A stretch of 49,575 nt of DNA from an uncultured Bacillota bacterium. GTDB lineage: Bacteria; Bacillota; Clostridia; Christensenellales; Pumilibacteraceae. A model generated the notes under the pieces. The model saw only the letters and a list, made by a program, of their open reading frames with translations, ran no database searches and was not told where the DNA came from. The stretch's first letter is position 1; each line of letters opens with the position of its first letter. The stretch spans positions 1 to 49,575 of the forward strand of contig CASFJH010000041.1 of the NCBI GenBank assembly GCA_949294845.1, written 5' to 3'. Positions 31,395 to 41,790 of this stretch are shown in pieces. The position numbers were made by a program, and so were the translations under genes.

Positions 31395-31949
31395 TCAGCG
31401 GCTGAGCGGAATATTGCCGTTTTTTGAGAATTTAGCCTGATAATTTGCAAGAGCTTTCGTGATAACGGCTACGGCCTGTTCGCGGCCGGCTATCTCGTTA
31501 ACGGCGGTCATCTTGTTTTCCAGTTGCTTATACACCGAAAAGAAATGCTGCATTTCCTGAAAGACGTGCGCCGGCAGCTCGGAAATCGATTTGTAAACGT
31601 TGTAATTGGGATCGCTGAACGGAATGGCGATGATTTTTTCGTCGGGCATACCGTTGTCCAGCATTGTTATGACTCCTATCGGATATACGCGCACCAGACT
31701 GAGCGGTTGCAACGGCTCGGAGCACAGTACAAGCACGTCGAGGGGATCGTTATCGTCGGCATAAGTCAGCGGTATCATACCGTAGTTTGCCGGATAATGG
31801 GTCGACGTGTGCAGGATCCGGTCGAGAATAAGCAGACCCGTCTCTTTGTCTAGCTCGTATTTCTGCTTGTAACCCTTGGGTATTTCTATTACCGCAATAA
31901 AGTCCTCGGGCGTAATGCGTGATTTTTCAATATTGTGCCAGATGTTCAT
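31395..31949 (-). CDS. ppa: Inorganic pyrophosphatase, family I
   Basis: 184 residues. Family I motifs are present: IEIPKGYKQKYELD near the N-terminus, YPANYGMIP, and the metal-binding DDNDPLDVLVL with D66, D68 and D71. It hydrolyses pyrophosphate in the cytoplasm and drives biosynthesis forward. On the minus strand AAGGAGCGCAAC precedes the ATG. It is transcribed towards the helical-protein gene with no spacer at all between the stops, and is divergent from a putative microprotein gene. Confidence 0.93.
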   Translation of the reverse strand: MNIWHNIEKSRITPEDFIAVIEIPKGYKQKYELDKETGLLILDRILHTSTHYPANYGMIPLTYADDNDPLDVLVLCSEPLQPLSLVRVYPIGVITMLDNGMPDEKIIAIPFSDPNYNVYKSISELPAHVFQEMQHFFSVYKQLENKMTAVNEIAGREQAVAVITKALANYQAKFSKNGNIPLSR

Positions 31950-31978
31950 GTTGCGCTCCTTATGGAATATTATTTTAT

Positions 31979-32119
31979 ATGTTAAGACAAACTGTATATA
32001 TGAAAGAAATAGAAAATGTGGCGGAAATTATGCGGTCTGACTGCGATCCGGACGGATGCTATACCGGCGTGGGGAACGACCCCTGCGCGGTGCCGGTTCA
32101 GGACGCCGACGATCTGTAA
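31979..32119 (+). CDS. Putative microprotein with C-terminal PVQDADDL
   Basis: 46 residues from ATG 31979, or 39 from the in-frame ATG at 32000; neither has a clear Shine-Dalgarno site. A TATTAT (31968-31973) six bases before the first ATG could be a -10 box. The core is CDPDGCYTGVGNDP followed by PVQDADDL at the C-terminus. I recall short clostridial proteins with the pattern D-x-x-G-S/C-Y-T-G and a PVQDADDL end, which suggests a conserved tiny family, but this is from memory. There are three Cys and no membrane segment. Lies between ppa and the convergent cardiolipin synthase gene, ending seven bases before the latter's stop. Confidence 0.55.
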   Translation: MLRQTVYMKEIENVAEIMRSDCDPDGCYTGVGNDPCAVPVQDADDL

Positions 32120-32126
32120 AAAGTAA

Positions 32127-33653
32127 TTACAGAAGCGGGGCGAAGAGCCTCAAAAGAGAACGCGCGATACGGACGAAAACGTTTGTATTGCGCGTTTTTT
32201 CATACGTTATCTGCTCGCAGGCGCACAGCGTTGCGAGGTAGTCGTCGCGCATATCTTCTATTGAAGGCGTGTTGTACAGCAGCGCTCCGCACTCGAAGTG
32301 CAGATACAGCGATCTGTAATCGAAGTTGCAGCTGCCGATATAAGCGCAGGCGTCGTCCACAACAACGCTTTTAGCGTGAATGAACCCGGGAGTATATTCG
32401 TAAATTTTTACGCCGGCGCGTATAAGCTGGGGGTAAAACGAGCGCGTCATGAGAAATACGATGCGCTTGTCGGGTATATGCGGCACTGTTATCCTTACGT
32501 CCACGCCGCTTTTTGCCGCAAGGCAAAGCGCCGAAGCCAGCTCGTTATCTATAATAAGATAAGGCGTGTTGATATATACATATTTGTCGGCGTTATTTAT
32601 CATGGACAGAAAAGTGTTTTCGAGCAGCTGCAGATTCTGTCCCGGCTTGTCCGACAGCGGCTGAACGTAACCTTTCGCCTCCGAAACAGCCGTCGGCGCG
32701 TATTGCATATAATCTTTTTCTTCCTCGTGCTCTACCTGCCAGAACGACAGAAACATTACGGTAAAGCTCCATGTCGCAGGACCGACAAACTTCATTGCGG
32801 TATCCTTCCAGTGTCCGTATTTGGGTTTTTCGTTAATGTATTCGTCGGCAATATTGACTCCGCCGGTAAACGAAACGTTTCCGTCGATTACGGTTATTTT
32901 CCGGTGCGTTCGGTTGTTAAGCCTTATATCGAACGACGGCATCATTCTGTTGAACGCCATAATTTTCACGCCGGCTGAGGTAAGCTTCTTTTTATCTCTC
33001 CGTCTCAGCGTGAAAAGGCTGCCCACGTCGTCGTAAATAATCCTTATATCCAGTCCGGCCCTGGCTTTTTCGCAGAGTATATCTGAAATTTCGCCCCAGA
33101 ATTTGCCGTCCTCGTATATGAAATACTCCATAAAGACGAAACGCTCGGCTTTTCTCAGTTCTTCTGCGAGCGCGTCGAAGAAAAATTCGCCTGAAGCATA
33201 GTATTCAGTCTTTGTGGAGCCGTAGCACGGAAAGCCGGAGTCGGCGGTGACATAGTTAACGAGCTTATAAGCGTCATCCGAAAATTCTTTTGTAGGTATG
33301 TGCAGTCTTTCGTTGGTATAGGACATAAGAGTGCCTATGTTTTTTCCAATCCTGCGCAGTCTTTTACGCTGCTTGAATCCCGTCCGCGATCTGCCCATGA
33401 AAAGGTAAACGATACCGCCGAAAAGCGAAAATATCAGCACCGGAACGACCAAAGCGAGCTTATAGGACGGGTTGGAGTCGCGGCTTATGACGGCTATTGC
33501 AAGAATTATGCTCAGCGCCTTGAAACCTATATAAATCCATATTGAAATGTTGGTCAGGTAAAGCGTAAGCAGTATTATTCCGCTCACTTCGATGATAAAC
33601 AATATGAATGTTATGATAAATTTGTTTGTCAGCAGTTTAAGTAATTTCTTCAT
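32127..33653 (-). CDS. cls: Cardiolipin synthase (phospholipase D type)
   Basis: 508 residues. Two N-terminal membrane helices (about 12-34 and 38-57, with a further hydrophobic stretch 65-87) are followed by two phospholipase D domains with the catalytic HKD motifs H250-K252-D257 (HRKITVIDG) and H426-K428-D433 (HAKSVVVDD). It joins two phosphatidylglycerols to make cardiolipin at the membrane. The ribosome site on the minus strand is AATAGGAGC. It is expressed from its own promoter, which forms a divergent pair with that of a small membrane protein gene. Confidence 0.93.
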   Translation of the reverse strand: MKKLLKLLTNKFIITFILFIIEVSGIILLTLYLTNISIWIYIGFKALSIILAIAVISRDSNPSYKLALVVPVLIFSLFGGIVYLFMGRSRTGFKQRKRLRRIGKNIGTLMSYTNERLHIPTKEFSDDAYKLVNYVTADSGFPCYGSTKTEYYASGEFFFDALAEELRKAERFVFMEYFIYEDGKFWGEISDILCEKARAGLDIRIIYDDVGSLFTLRRRDKKKLTSAGVKIMAFNRMMPSFDIRLNNRTHRKITVIDGNVSFTGGVNIADEYINEKPKYGHWKDTAMKFVGPATWSFTVMFLSFWQVEHEEEKDYMQYAPTAVSEAKGYVQPLSDKPGQNLQLLENTFLSMINNADKYVYINTPYLIIDNELASALCLAAKSGVDVRITVPHIPDKRIVFLMTRSFYPQLIRAGVKIYEYTPGFIHAKSVVVDDACAYIGSCNFDYRSLYLHFECGALLYNTPSIEDMRDDYLATLCACEQITYEKTRNTNVFVRIARSLLRLFAPLL

Positions 33654-33672
33654 TCGTCGCTCCTATTATTTC

Positions 33673-33701
33673 ATTTTACCATATATTATCAAATTTATCA
33701 A
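33673..33701 (-). promoter_or_regulatory. Promoter of the cardiolipin synthase gene
   Basis: On the minus strand TTGATA (33701-33696) and TAAAAT (33678-33673), spacer 17 bases, 20 bases before the ATG. Confidence 0.7.
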
Positions 33702-33730
33702 GATATTAAGCTGAAAAAGCCGCCGTTTTG

Positions 33731-33759
33731 TTGATAATTGCAAACGGATGTGTTATAAT
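33731..33759 (+). promoter_or_regulatory. Promoter giving a leaderless transcript
   Basis: TTGATA (33731-33736) and TATAAT (33754-33759), spacer 17. The expected start point, seven bases past the -10 box, is 33766, the A of the ATG of the next gene. Confidence 0.7.
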
Positions 33760-33765
33760 TTTTTC

Positions 33766-34083
33766 ATGAGAGACAAAACGCGCAGAATAGTCGCATGGAT
33801 CGCGATAGCTTTTATGACGCTTTTTACCGCCGCGCTTATAGCATGGTGCTTTGACCGTACTCTTTTAAACGGCGCTATCGGCTTTGCAGTGATCTTTACA
33901 GGCGGAATAGGACTGGCTCTGTTTGCGGCCTTATATCTGTCTGGCAAGGAAACAAGCCGTTCGCAAGACGCTGCCGTCGACGATGACGGACAAGACGCGT
34001 CGGACGCTGCCGGCGACGACGGCGAAAAAGACGTTTCGGAATCCGAATGCGAGGACGGCGGAAAGGAAACGTCGCGGCAATAA
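33766..34083 (+). CDS. Small two-helix membrane protein with acidic tail
   Basis: 105 residues from ATG 33766: basic N-terminus (MRDKTRR), membrane helices at about 8-28 and 37-58, then a very acidic hydrophilic tail of about 45 residues rich in Asp, Glu, Ser and Gly (DDDGQDASDAAGDDGEKD type). There is no ribosome site; the promoter position implies a leaderless mRNA. An in-frame upstream codon at 33748 exists but lies before the predicted transcription start. Family unknown; the plan resembles the membrane protein at 3974, with charged tail of opposite character. Confidence 0.65.
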   Translation: MRDKTRRIVAWIAIAFMTLFTAALIAWCFDRTLLNGAIGFAVIFTGGIGLALFAALYLSGKETSRSQDAAVDDDGQDASDAAGDDGEKDVSESECEDGGKETSRQ

Positions 34084-34166
34084 AATGCCGCATATTGCGA
34101 TCGCGCATATGCAGACTGCTGATGCTGTCGAGCGGAGGACGGGGAATTCAGCGGTTGAAAACGCGG

Positions 34167-34925
34167 CTATTTGCGCTTTTTTCCGCCGATAAGGCGAACC
34201 GCTCCGGTAAGCGAAATTACGGCCGCAGTAAGACACGCGCACGCCGCAATCAGATAATACACCGCATACGGCAGCATATATGCGCCTAAGAACAGAACGG
34301 CCGACGCGAACAGATATTTTCTCGTCTTATCGCGGGAAAAAGCGGCGCCGAAAGCGGCAAGCCCGCGTTTTTTAAGAGGCGGTTTTCTGACCGTTATTTC
34401 TGGAAATACGCCCGTGGCTTTAAGCATCGTGAACACTTCGCGTCCGCTCTTTACGAATACGCGTTTTTCCATACGGCCGAGCAGCTTTTCGGCGGAAGCC
34501 GATATACCGTTTACCGTAAGAAGAACAACTCTGTCGCCGTCTGCCGCGCACAGCGCCGCAGCCACCGAATCCGCGCCCGGCGGTTCAGCGGAAAACAGCG
34601 GACACAGAAAAGTTTTTCCTGTTTTTACTCCCGATTCGGTTTTTACGGCGGAACGCCTCGTCGTAACAGCGCCGTAAACAAGGTCGACCGCTTTATCGCG
34701 AGGCATTATTGACAGTTGAAGTAAAACCGTTTCCTCAAACTCAGATCGGCAGTCTGTGCGCGAGGCGCGCTTTGCCAGCAGTCCCGATACGGAAACGGCG
34801 GCCGAAAAAGCGGCCAGCGCGGCGTTTACGGCGTTGGTGTAGAATGTCGCCCACATAAAAAACAGCGCGAATATGAGCAGACGCAAAAACATACTGTCTG
34901 TAAAACCGGCTAATTTTGATTTCAT
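34167..34925 (-). CDS. Membrane protein with cytoplasmic central domain, function unknown
   Basis: 252 residues. Two N-terminal hydrophobic helices (about 14-50), a mixed alpha/beta soluble region (about 60-190) and two C-terminal helices (about 202-244), ending in a basic GGKKRK tail. The central part includes DRVVLLTVNG and KRVFVKSGREVFTMLK, which alternates strand and helix and might be a nuclease-like or nucleotide-binding fold, but no catalytic motif is evident. It is divergent from the sua5 gene and convergent with the small membrane protein gene. Similar proteins occur next to sua5 in clostridia only as far as vague memory goes; no family is assigned. Confidence 0.65.
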   Translation of the reverse strand: MKSKLAGFTDSMFLRLLIFALFFMWATFYTNAVNAALAAFSAAVSVSGLLAKRASRTDCRSEFEETVLLQLSIMPRDKAVDLVYGAVTTRRSAVKTESGVKTGKTFLCPLFSAEPPGADSVAAALCAADGDRVVLLTVNGISASAEKLLGRMEKRVFVKSGREVFTMLKATGVFPEITVRKPPLKKRGLAAFGAAFSRDKTRKYLFASAVLFLGAYMLPYAVYYLIAACACLTAAVISLTGAVRLIGGKKRK

Positions 34926-34983
34926 ACGCCATTAATTATTGACAAAGACACAAATTCGCAAACGTTTAAACGGGAAGTGCATA

Positions 34984-35985
34984 ATGAATACCGTTGTATA
35001 TAAGCCCAGTAAGGAAAACATTAAAATATGCGCAGATTTGATCCGCGGAGGCAGTACCGTGGCTTTTCCTACCGAGACGGTCTACGGTCTAGGAGCCAAC
35101 GCTCTCGATCCGACTGCCGTCAGGAAAATATACGAAGCGAAGGGGAGACCGAGCGATAATCCGCTTATAGTTCATCTCGCGGACATAAAACAGCTTAACG
35201 AAGTGGCTGCGGAAATACCGCCGCTTGCATACGAACTCATGTCTGCTTTTACGCCGGGACCTCTTACGCTCGTGTTTAAAAAAGCGCCTTGTATTCCCGA
35301 CTGCGTAACGGGCGGACTGGATACCGTAGCCGTGCGATTTCCTTCTCACACCGTCGCGGCAATGCTGCTGAGAGAATGCGGAGTGCCCGTATGCGCGCCA
35401 AGCGCAAACCTTTCGACACGTCCCAGTCCTACGACGGCAGAGCACGTCTTGAAGGACATGAACGGCCGGATCCCTGCGATTCTCGACGGAGGACAGTGCG
35501 ATGTCGGGCTGGAATCGACCATAGTCGACGTGTCCGGAGGCAAGCCGCGGCTTTTGCGTAAAGGCGGTATTCCTGCCGAGGCGCTTTTTCCTTTTACCGG
35601 TCCGCTCGAAACCGTTGAATCCTCGGAAAAGGCACTCTGTCCGGGCATGAAATATAAGCATTATTCGCCCGAGGCGGAAGTGTATTTTTCGGCGTTTTAC
35701 GACGGTATGTACGAAACAATTGCAGCCGAATACGACAAGCTGACCGCTTCGGGGAAAAAGGTCGTCATCATATGCCTTGACATAAACGCGCCGCGCTACG
35801 GAACCAGAAACGTTTACGGAGCCGGCCGCAATTTCGAAGATTACGCGCACAACGTTTTCGCTTACTTAAGGCGCGCCGACGATGAAAAATACGACGCTGT
35901 CATCGCCGAAGGCGTGGATTCCGCCGGCATAGGCAGCGCGCTTATCAATCGGCTTATAAAGTCGAGCGGGGGTAAAATAATATGA
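34984..35985 (+). CDS. sua5: L-threonylcarbamoyladenylate synthase (Sua5/YwlC)
   Basis: 333 residues from ATG 34984, with GGGAAG upstream; the longer in-frame upstream extension has no ribosome site. The YrdC domain (about 10-205) has FPTETVYGLGANA, KGRPSDNPLIVH and PSANLSTRPSPT; the C-terminal Sua5 domain follows the linker CPGMKYKHYSPEAEVY. It makes threonylcarbamoyl-AMP from Thr, bicarbonate and ATP for t6A37 of tRNAs. A TTGACA at 34939 may be its -35 box, but no good -10 follows at the right distance. It overlaps the next gene by four bases, the order being that of B. subtilis ywlC-ywlE. Confidence 0.92.
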   Translation: MNTVVYKPSKENIKICADLIRGGSTVAFPTETVYGLGANALDPTAVRKIYEAKGRPSDNPLIVHLADIKQLNEVAAEIPPLAYELMSAFTPGPLTLVFKKAPCIPDCVTGGLDTVAVRFPSHTVAAMLLRECGVPVCAPSANLSTRPSPTTAEHVLKDMNGRIPAILDGGQCDVGLESTIVDVSGGKPRLLRKGGIPAEALFPFTGPLETVESSEKALCPGMKYKHYSPEAEVYFSAFYDGMYETIAAEYDKLTASGKKVVIICLDINAPRYGTRNVYGAGRNFEDYAHNVFAYLRRADDEKYDAVIAEGVDSAGIGSALINRLIKSSGGKII

Positions 35986-36476
35986 AGGAGAGAAAAAAGC
36001 GTATTCCGCGAGTCAAAGTGCTATTCGTTTGTACTGGCAATACCTGTCGGTCTCCGATGGCGGAGTTTATTTTCAAGGATTATATAAGATCTCTGAAGCT
36101 GTCGGGCCGCATAACCGTTTCGAGCGCCGGTATCTGCGCCGAGCAGGGAGCGCCGATGACGGCAGAAGCTGCGCAAGCTTTGAAAGATATGGGCGTAAAA
36201 TATACCGCACGCACCGCCGTTCAGCTGACGTTGAAAGCCGCAGAGAACGCCGATCTCATAGTTTGTATGACAGATGAGCATAAACGCGCGATCGGCACTT
36301 CGCCCAAACTGGTCACCGTTGCCGAGCTTACCGGAGGCGAGCCGGTGCGCGATCCTTACGGATGCGGCGAAATGGCGTACCGCAAATGCGCCGAACATCT
36401 CAGGTATGCTTGCGAGGATATATTTGCAGAGCTTAAAAAACGTTTCGGGGATAAATTGTATCCGGATAGCGTATAA
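35982..36476 (+). CDS. ywlE: Low-molecular-weight protein arginine phosphatase
   Basis: 164 residues. The low-molecular-weight tyrosine phosphatase P-loop is CTGNTCRS (17-24); the Thr within the loop (T21) is the feature that favours phospho-arginine over phospho-tyrosine in YwlE of Bacillus. The general acid is in VRDPYG near the C-terminus. It probably removes arginine phosphorylation set by a McsB-type kinase, whose gene is not in this window. It starts inside the end of sua5. Confidence 0.88.
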   Translation: MKERKKRIPRVKVLFVCTGNTCRSPMAEFIFKDYIRSLKLSGRITVSSAGICAEQGAPMTAEAAQALKDMGVKYTARTAVQLTLKAAENADLIVCMTDEHKRAIGTSPKLVTVAELTGGEPVRDPYGCGEMAYRKCAEHLRYACEDIFAELKKRFGDKLYPDSV

Positions 36477-36483
36477 TCCAAAT

Positions 36484-36518
36484 AATGCACTGTTTGCTTA
36501 CGCCATAATGCATTTTTT
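36484..36518 (+). terminator. Probable terminator after the phosphatase gene
   Basis: AATGCA (36484-36489) and TGCATT (36509-36514) with a 19-base loop, followed by TTTT. The stem is short. Confidence 0.4.
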
Positions 36519-36538
36519 ATATACGCCGCGAAAATCGA

Positions 36539-36567
36539 TTGCGTTCGCGTGTATAGCGTGATATAAT
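36539..36567 (+). promoter_or_regulatory. Promoter of rpiB and the V-ATPase operon
   Basis: TTGCGT (36539-36544) and TATAAT (36562-36567), spacer 17, 39 bases before the rpiB ATG. No other promoter was found between rpiB and the V-ATPase genes, which follow six bases after rpiB. Confidence 0.68.
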
Positions 36568-36606
36568 ATTGCTAAGTAAAACCGAATTGATCGGAGGATT
36601 TGTATT

Positions 36607-37050
36607 ATGATTGCCATTGCCTGCGACCACGCCGCCGTCGGTCTCAAAGAGGAAATTAAAACTCATCTTGCTGCAAGGGGAATTTCTTTTAAGGACTTCG
36701 GCGCGGACGGAAAGACTTCGGTGGATTATCCCGATTATGCTTATTCCGCCGCGCGCGCGGTGGCTGCGGGTGAGTGCGAAAAGGGGATTCTTATCTGCGG
36801 CACAGGCATCGGCATGAGCATAGTCGCCAATAAAGTCAAAGGCATAAGGTGCGCGCTGTGTTCGGATACGTTTTCCGCCCGAGCCACACGCGAGCATAAC
36901 GACGCCAATATGCTGGCGCTGGGCGCGCGCGTTCTGGGCGCCGGGCTGGCGCTCGATATAGTCGATATTTTCCTCGATACTCCGTTTTCGGGCGAAGAAA
37001 GGCATATGCGGCGCATTTCGAAAATATCGCACATAGAGAACGAGGAGTGA
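36607..37050 (+). CDS. rpiB: Ribose-5-phosphate isomerase B
   Basis: 147 residues; ATCGGAGG lies upstream. The family marks are the N-terminal ACDHAAVGLKE with D8 and H9, the catalytic Cys64 in ILICGTGIGMSI, the phosphate-binding NKVKGIRCALC and EHNDANMLALGAR. It interconverts ribose-5- and ribulose-5-phosphate. A galactose-6-phosphate isomerase role is unlikely because there is no lacAB pair. It is the first gene of a transcript that runs into the V-ATPase. Confidence 0.93.
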   Translation: MIAIACDHAAVGLKEEIKTHLAARGISFKDFGADGKTSVDYPDYAYSAARAVAAGECEKGILICGTGIGMSIVANKVKGIRCALCSDTFSARATREHNDANMLALGARVLGAGLALDIVDIFLDTPFSGEERHMRRISKISHIENEE

Positions 37051-37056
37051 TAACGA

Positions 37057-37371
37057 GTGATAGGGGAAGTGATCGATGAAATACTGAAGGCGGAGGCGGA
37101 AGCTGCCGAAACCGTGCGCGCCGCAGACGTGGCTGCTGAAAAAACGGTGACGGAGGCGCGCAATGAAGCGGAAGCTTTGCGTCTCGACACGCAGGCAGAG
37201 ATCCGCAAGCTTACAATGCGCGCGGCTGCCGAGTCGGATAACGCCGCCCGTGCGGAAGCCGAATCTGTTCTGGCGCGCGCTGCGGTAAAAGCCGAAGAGA
37301 TAGAACGGCGCGGAGAAAAAAAGCTTTGTGCCGCTGCCGATTTTATACTTAAAAACATCATGGAGTCTTAA
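37057..37371 (+). CDS. V-type ATPase peripheral stalk subunit H/G
   Basis: 104 residues from a GTG start, an unbroken charged helix rich in Ala, Glu, Arg and Lys (about 5-95), as expected for the coiled-coil stator subunit (NtpF of Enterococcus, subunit H of archaeal A-ATPases). It pairs with subunit E to form the peripheral stalk. Identification rests on its coiled-coil character and its place directly before subunit I. Confidence 0.78.
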   Translation: MIGEVIDEILKAEAEAAETVRAADVAAEKTVTEARNEAEALRLDTQAEIRKLTMRAAAESDNAARAEAESVLARAAVKAEEIERRGEKKLCAAADFILKNIMES

Positions 37372-37376
37372 CCAAC

Positions 37377-39916
<2,540 letters not shown>

Positions 39917-39920
39917 AAAA

Positions 39921-40493
39921 ATGTCAAAGGAAGCGATCATAAAAAATATTGCGGCTACGGCTGCGGCTTCGGCTGCGGATATAGCGGCGGACGCGGCGAC
40001 AAAACGCGACGAAATACTGTCTTCAGCGAAGCGCGATTCGGAGGCTAAACTTGCCGAAGCCAAGGCGGCCGCCGAACAGAATTCAGCGCTTAACCGCGCC
40101 AGACAGGCCAAGATAGCCGAGCTTGACGCAAGGAAAATAACCCTTACCGCAAAGCGCCGGGTTATCGACGCCGCCTACGCGCTCGCGGAAAAAAAGCTTA
40201 TTGCGCTGCCCGACAAAGAATATGCGCGCTTTATGGGCGTGCTGGTAAACAGATACGCCGAAGAGGGCGATACGGTTATAGTGTCGCCGCGTGACGCCGC
40301 AAGACTGAATGAAGCGTGGCTTAAAGCCTGTTGCAAAACGCCGGGGCTTAAGCTTGCCGTTTCGGACGTGGATTTTTCGGGCGGTCTAATGCTTTCCAAC
40401 AGTGTGTGCGATAAGAATCTTACGGCAGAGATGCTCGTTTCGGAAGCGCGCGTCCGAACGGAGAGAAAAGTCGCCGAAATGACGGAGGAATGA
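39921..40493 (+). CDS. ntpE: V-type ATPase subunit E (peripheral stalk)
   Basis: 190 residues from ATG 39921, four bases after the subunit K stop; a TTG at 39903 in frame is a less likely start. An N-terminal Ala-rich coiled coil (about 1-85) and a C-terminal globular domain (about 90-190) with GDTVIVSPRDAARLN and DVDFSGGLML are standard. No Shine-Dalgarno sequence is seen, so translation is likely coupled to ntpK. It overlaps ntpC by ATGA. Confidence 0.87.
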   Translation: MSKEAIIKNIAATAAASAADIAADAATKRDEILSSAKRDSEAKLAEAKAAAEQNSALNRARQAKIAELDARKITLTAKRRVIDAAYALAEKKLIALPDKEYARFMGVLVNRYAEEGDTVIVSPRDAARLNEAWLKACCKTPGLKLAVSDVDFSGGLMLSNSVCDKNLTAEMLVSEARVRTERKVAEMTEE

Positions 40494-41443
40494 AAGTGGG
40501 CGCCGTTTATTCCAACACGCTTGCGCGCATCCGCGCCGGAGACCTGCTTACACGCGAAAAGTACGCGAGGCTTGCCGACGCGGATTATCTTTCCGCGCTC
40601 CGGATGCTTGCCGATTACGGCTACGGCGGCGGCGAATCGGGCGAGGATTCGGATAAGGTCATTGTGCGTGAAACCGACGAGCTGATACGCTTTATTGAAG
40701 AGGACAGCGCCGACGCCGACGCTGCGCGCGCATTGCTTTGCCGGTTTTCGTACTCGAACGCCAAAGTTCTGTATAAATCCAGATTTACCGACGTCGGGAC
40801 GGACGTCGTAATGTACGGCGTATCGGAGGATCTGTCCGGAATAACCTCGGGCGATTACTCGGATTTGTCCGAGACCATGCGCTCGGCTCTCGAGGAGCTG
40901 GATACGCGCGAGACGCCCGATCCTCGAGTTATAGACGCGGCGCTTACACGCGCAAGGTACAAAGAAGCTTTGACGTCGGCGCGTCGGTCAGGCAGCCGCA
41001 CGCTCATAAGGTGCTTGTTAAGCGAAATAGATTTCAGTAACATTCTCTCGGTATTCAGAGCGAACGCACTTAAAATGAGCGCCGATTTATACGAGGAAAT
41101 GTTTATTCCGGGCGGTTCGGTTGCGCTCGGTACTTTAAATGAATGTATCGGCGCCGAGCCGTCTGTCATTGAAGAAAAATTTGAAAGGACTCCGTACTTC
41201 GACGCAGTTGCCGACGTATGCGAAAAGGGTTACGGCAGGCTGTCGGCTTTCGAGACTGCCGCCGATAACTATATATACGCTTTAACGGACGCCGGCGCCG
41301 GTTCTTTGGACAAATTCGACGGATTTCTCAGGTATATTCTGGCGCGGCTGACCGAATTCAAGATGGTTAAGCTGATCCTTACCTGTATAAAAAACGGCGC
41401 CCGCGCTGAAATAGCCGAGCGTATGAGGTATCTTGATGACTGA
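40490..41443 (+). CDS. ntpC: V-type ATPase subunit C (AC39/d type)
   Basis: 317 residues, mostly helical, no membrane segments. The start, VGAVYSNTLARIRAGDLLTREKY, resembles the family, as do FRYILAR-type and VKLILTCIKNG segments near the C-terminus. It sits on the K ring and links the central stalk to it. The gene order E-C-F-A-B-D supports the call. Confidence 0.87.
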   Translation: MKVGAVYSNTLARIRAGDLLTREKYARLADADYLSALRMLADYGYGGGESGEDSDKVIVRETDELIRFIEEDSADADAARALLCRFSYSNAKVLYKSRFTDVGTDVVMYGVSEDLSGITSGDYSDLSETMRSALEELDTRETPDPRVIDAALTRARYKEALTSARRSGSRTLIRCLLSEIDFSNILSVFRANALKMSADLYEEMFIPGGSVALGTLNECIGAEPSVIEEKFERTPYFDAVADVCEKGYGRLSAFETAADNYIYALTDAGAGSLDKFDGFLRYILARLTEFKMVKLILTCIKNGARAEIAERMRYLDD

Positions 41444-41777
41444 AGGTAATATCGGAAAAATTGCGGTCATAGGCGACGCCGACAGCATACTCGCTTTTAA
41501 AGCGATAGGCGCCGAGACTTTTAAAGCGTCAAACGTTTTTGAAGCGAACGATACTTTGAAAAAGCTGTCTGACGGGACTTATGCGGTCGTTTTTGTCACC
41601 GAAGATATAGCCGCAATGATTCCCGATACCTTAGCGCGCCTGAAAACGCGCCCTTATCCGGCGGTAATTCCCATTCCGCCATCGTCGGGCAGCAACGGGT
41701 TCGGTATGCGTTCGGTCAAAGCCGACGTGGAAAAAGCCATCGGTGCGGATATACTGTTCGGAGACGAGACGAAATAG
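41436..41777 (+). CDS. V-type ATPase subunit F (central stalk)
   Basis: 113 residues from ATG 41436, overlapping ntpC by eight bases; a TTG three bases earlier is possible. The small alpha/beta fold is evident in [28 protein letters not shown] and [17 protein letters not shown]. It sits on the rotor shaft with subunit D. Called ntpG in Enterococcus. Confidence 0.9.
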   Translation: MTEGNIGKIAVIGDADSILAFKAIGAETFKASNVFEANDTLKKLSDGTYAVVFVTEDIAAMIPDTLARLKTRPYPAVIPIPPSSGSNGFGMRSVKADVEKAIGADILFGDETK

Positions 41778-41790
41778 AAGAGGACTTAAT

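Noticed and set aside
34937..34970. Promoter for sua5 with TTGACA at 34939
   Set aside because: The nearest A/T-rich -10 candidate (TTTAAA) is 20 bases away; not strong enough to list as a feature.
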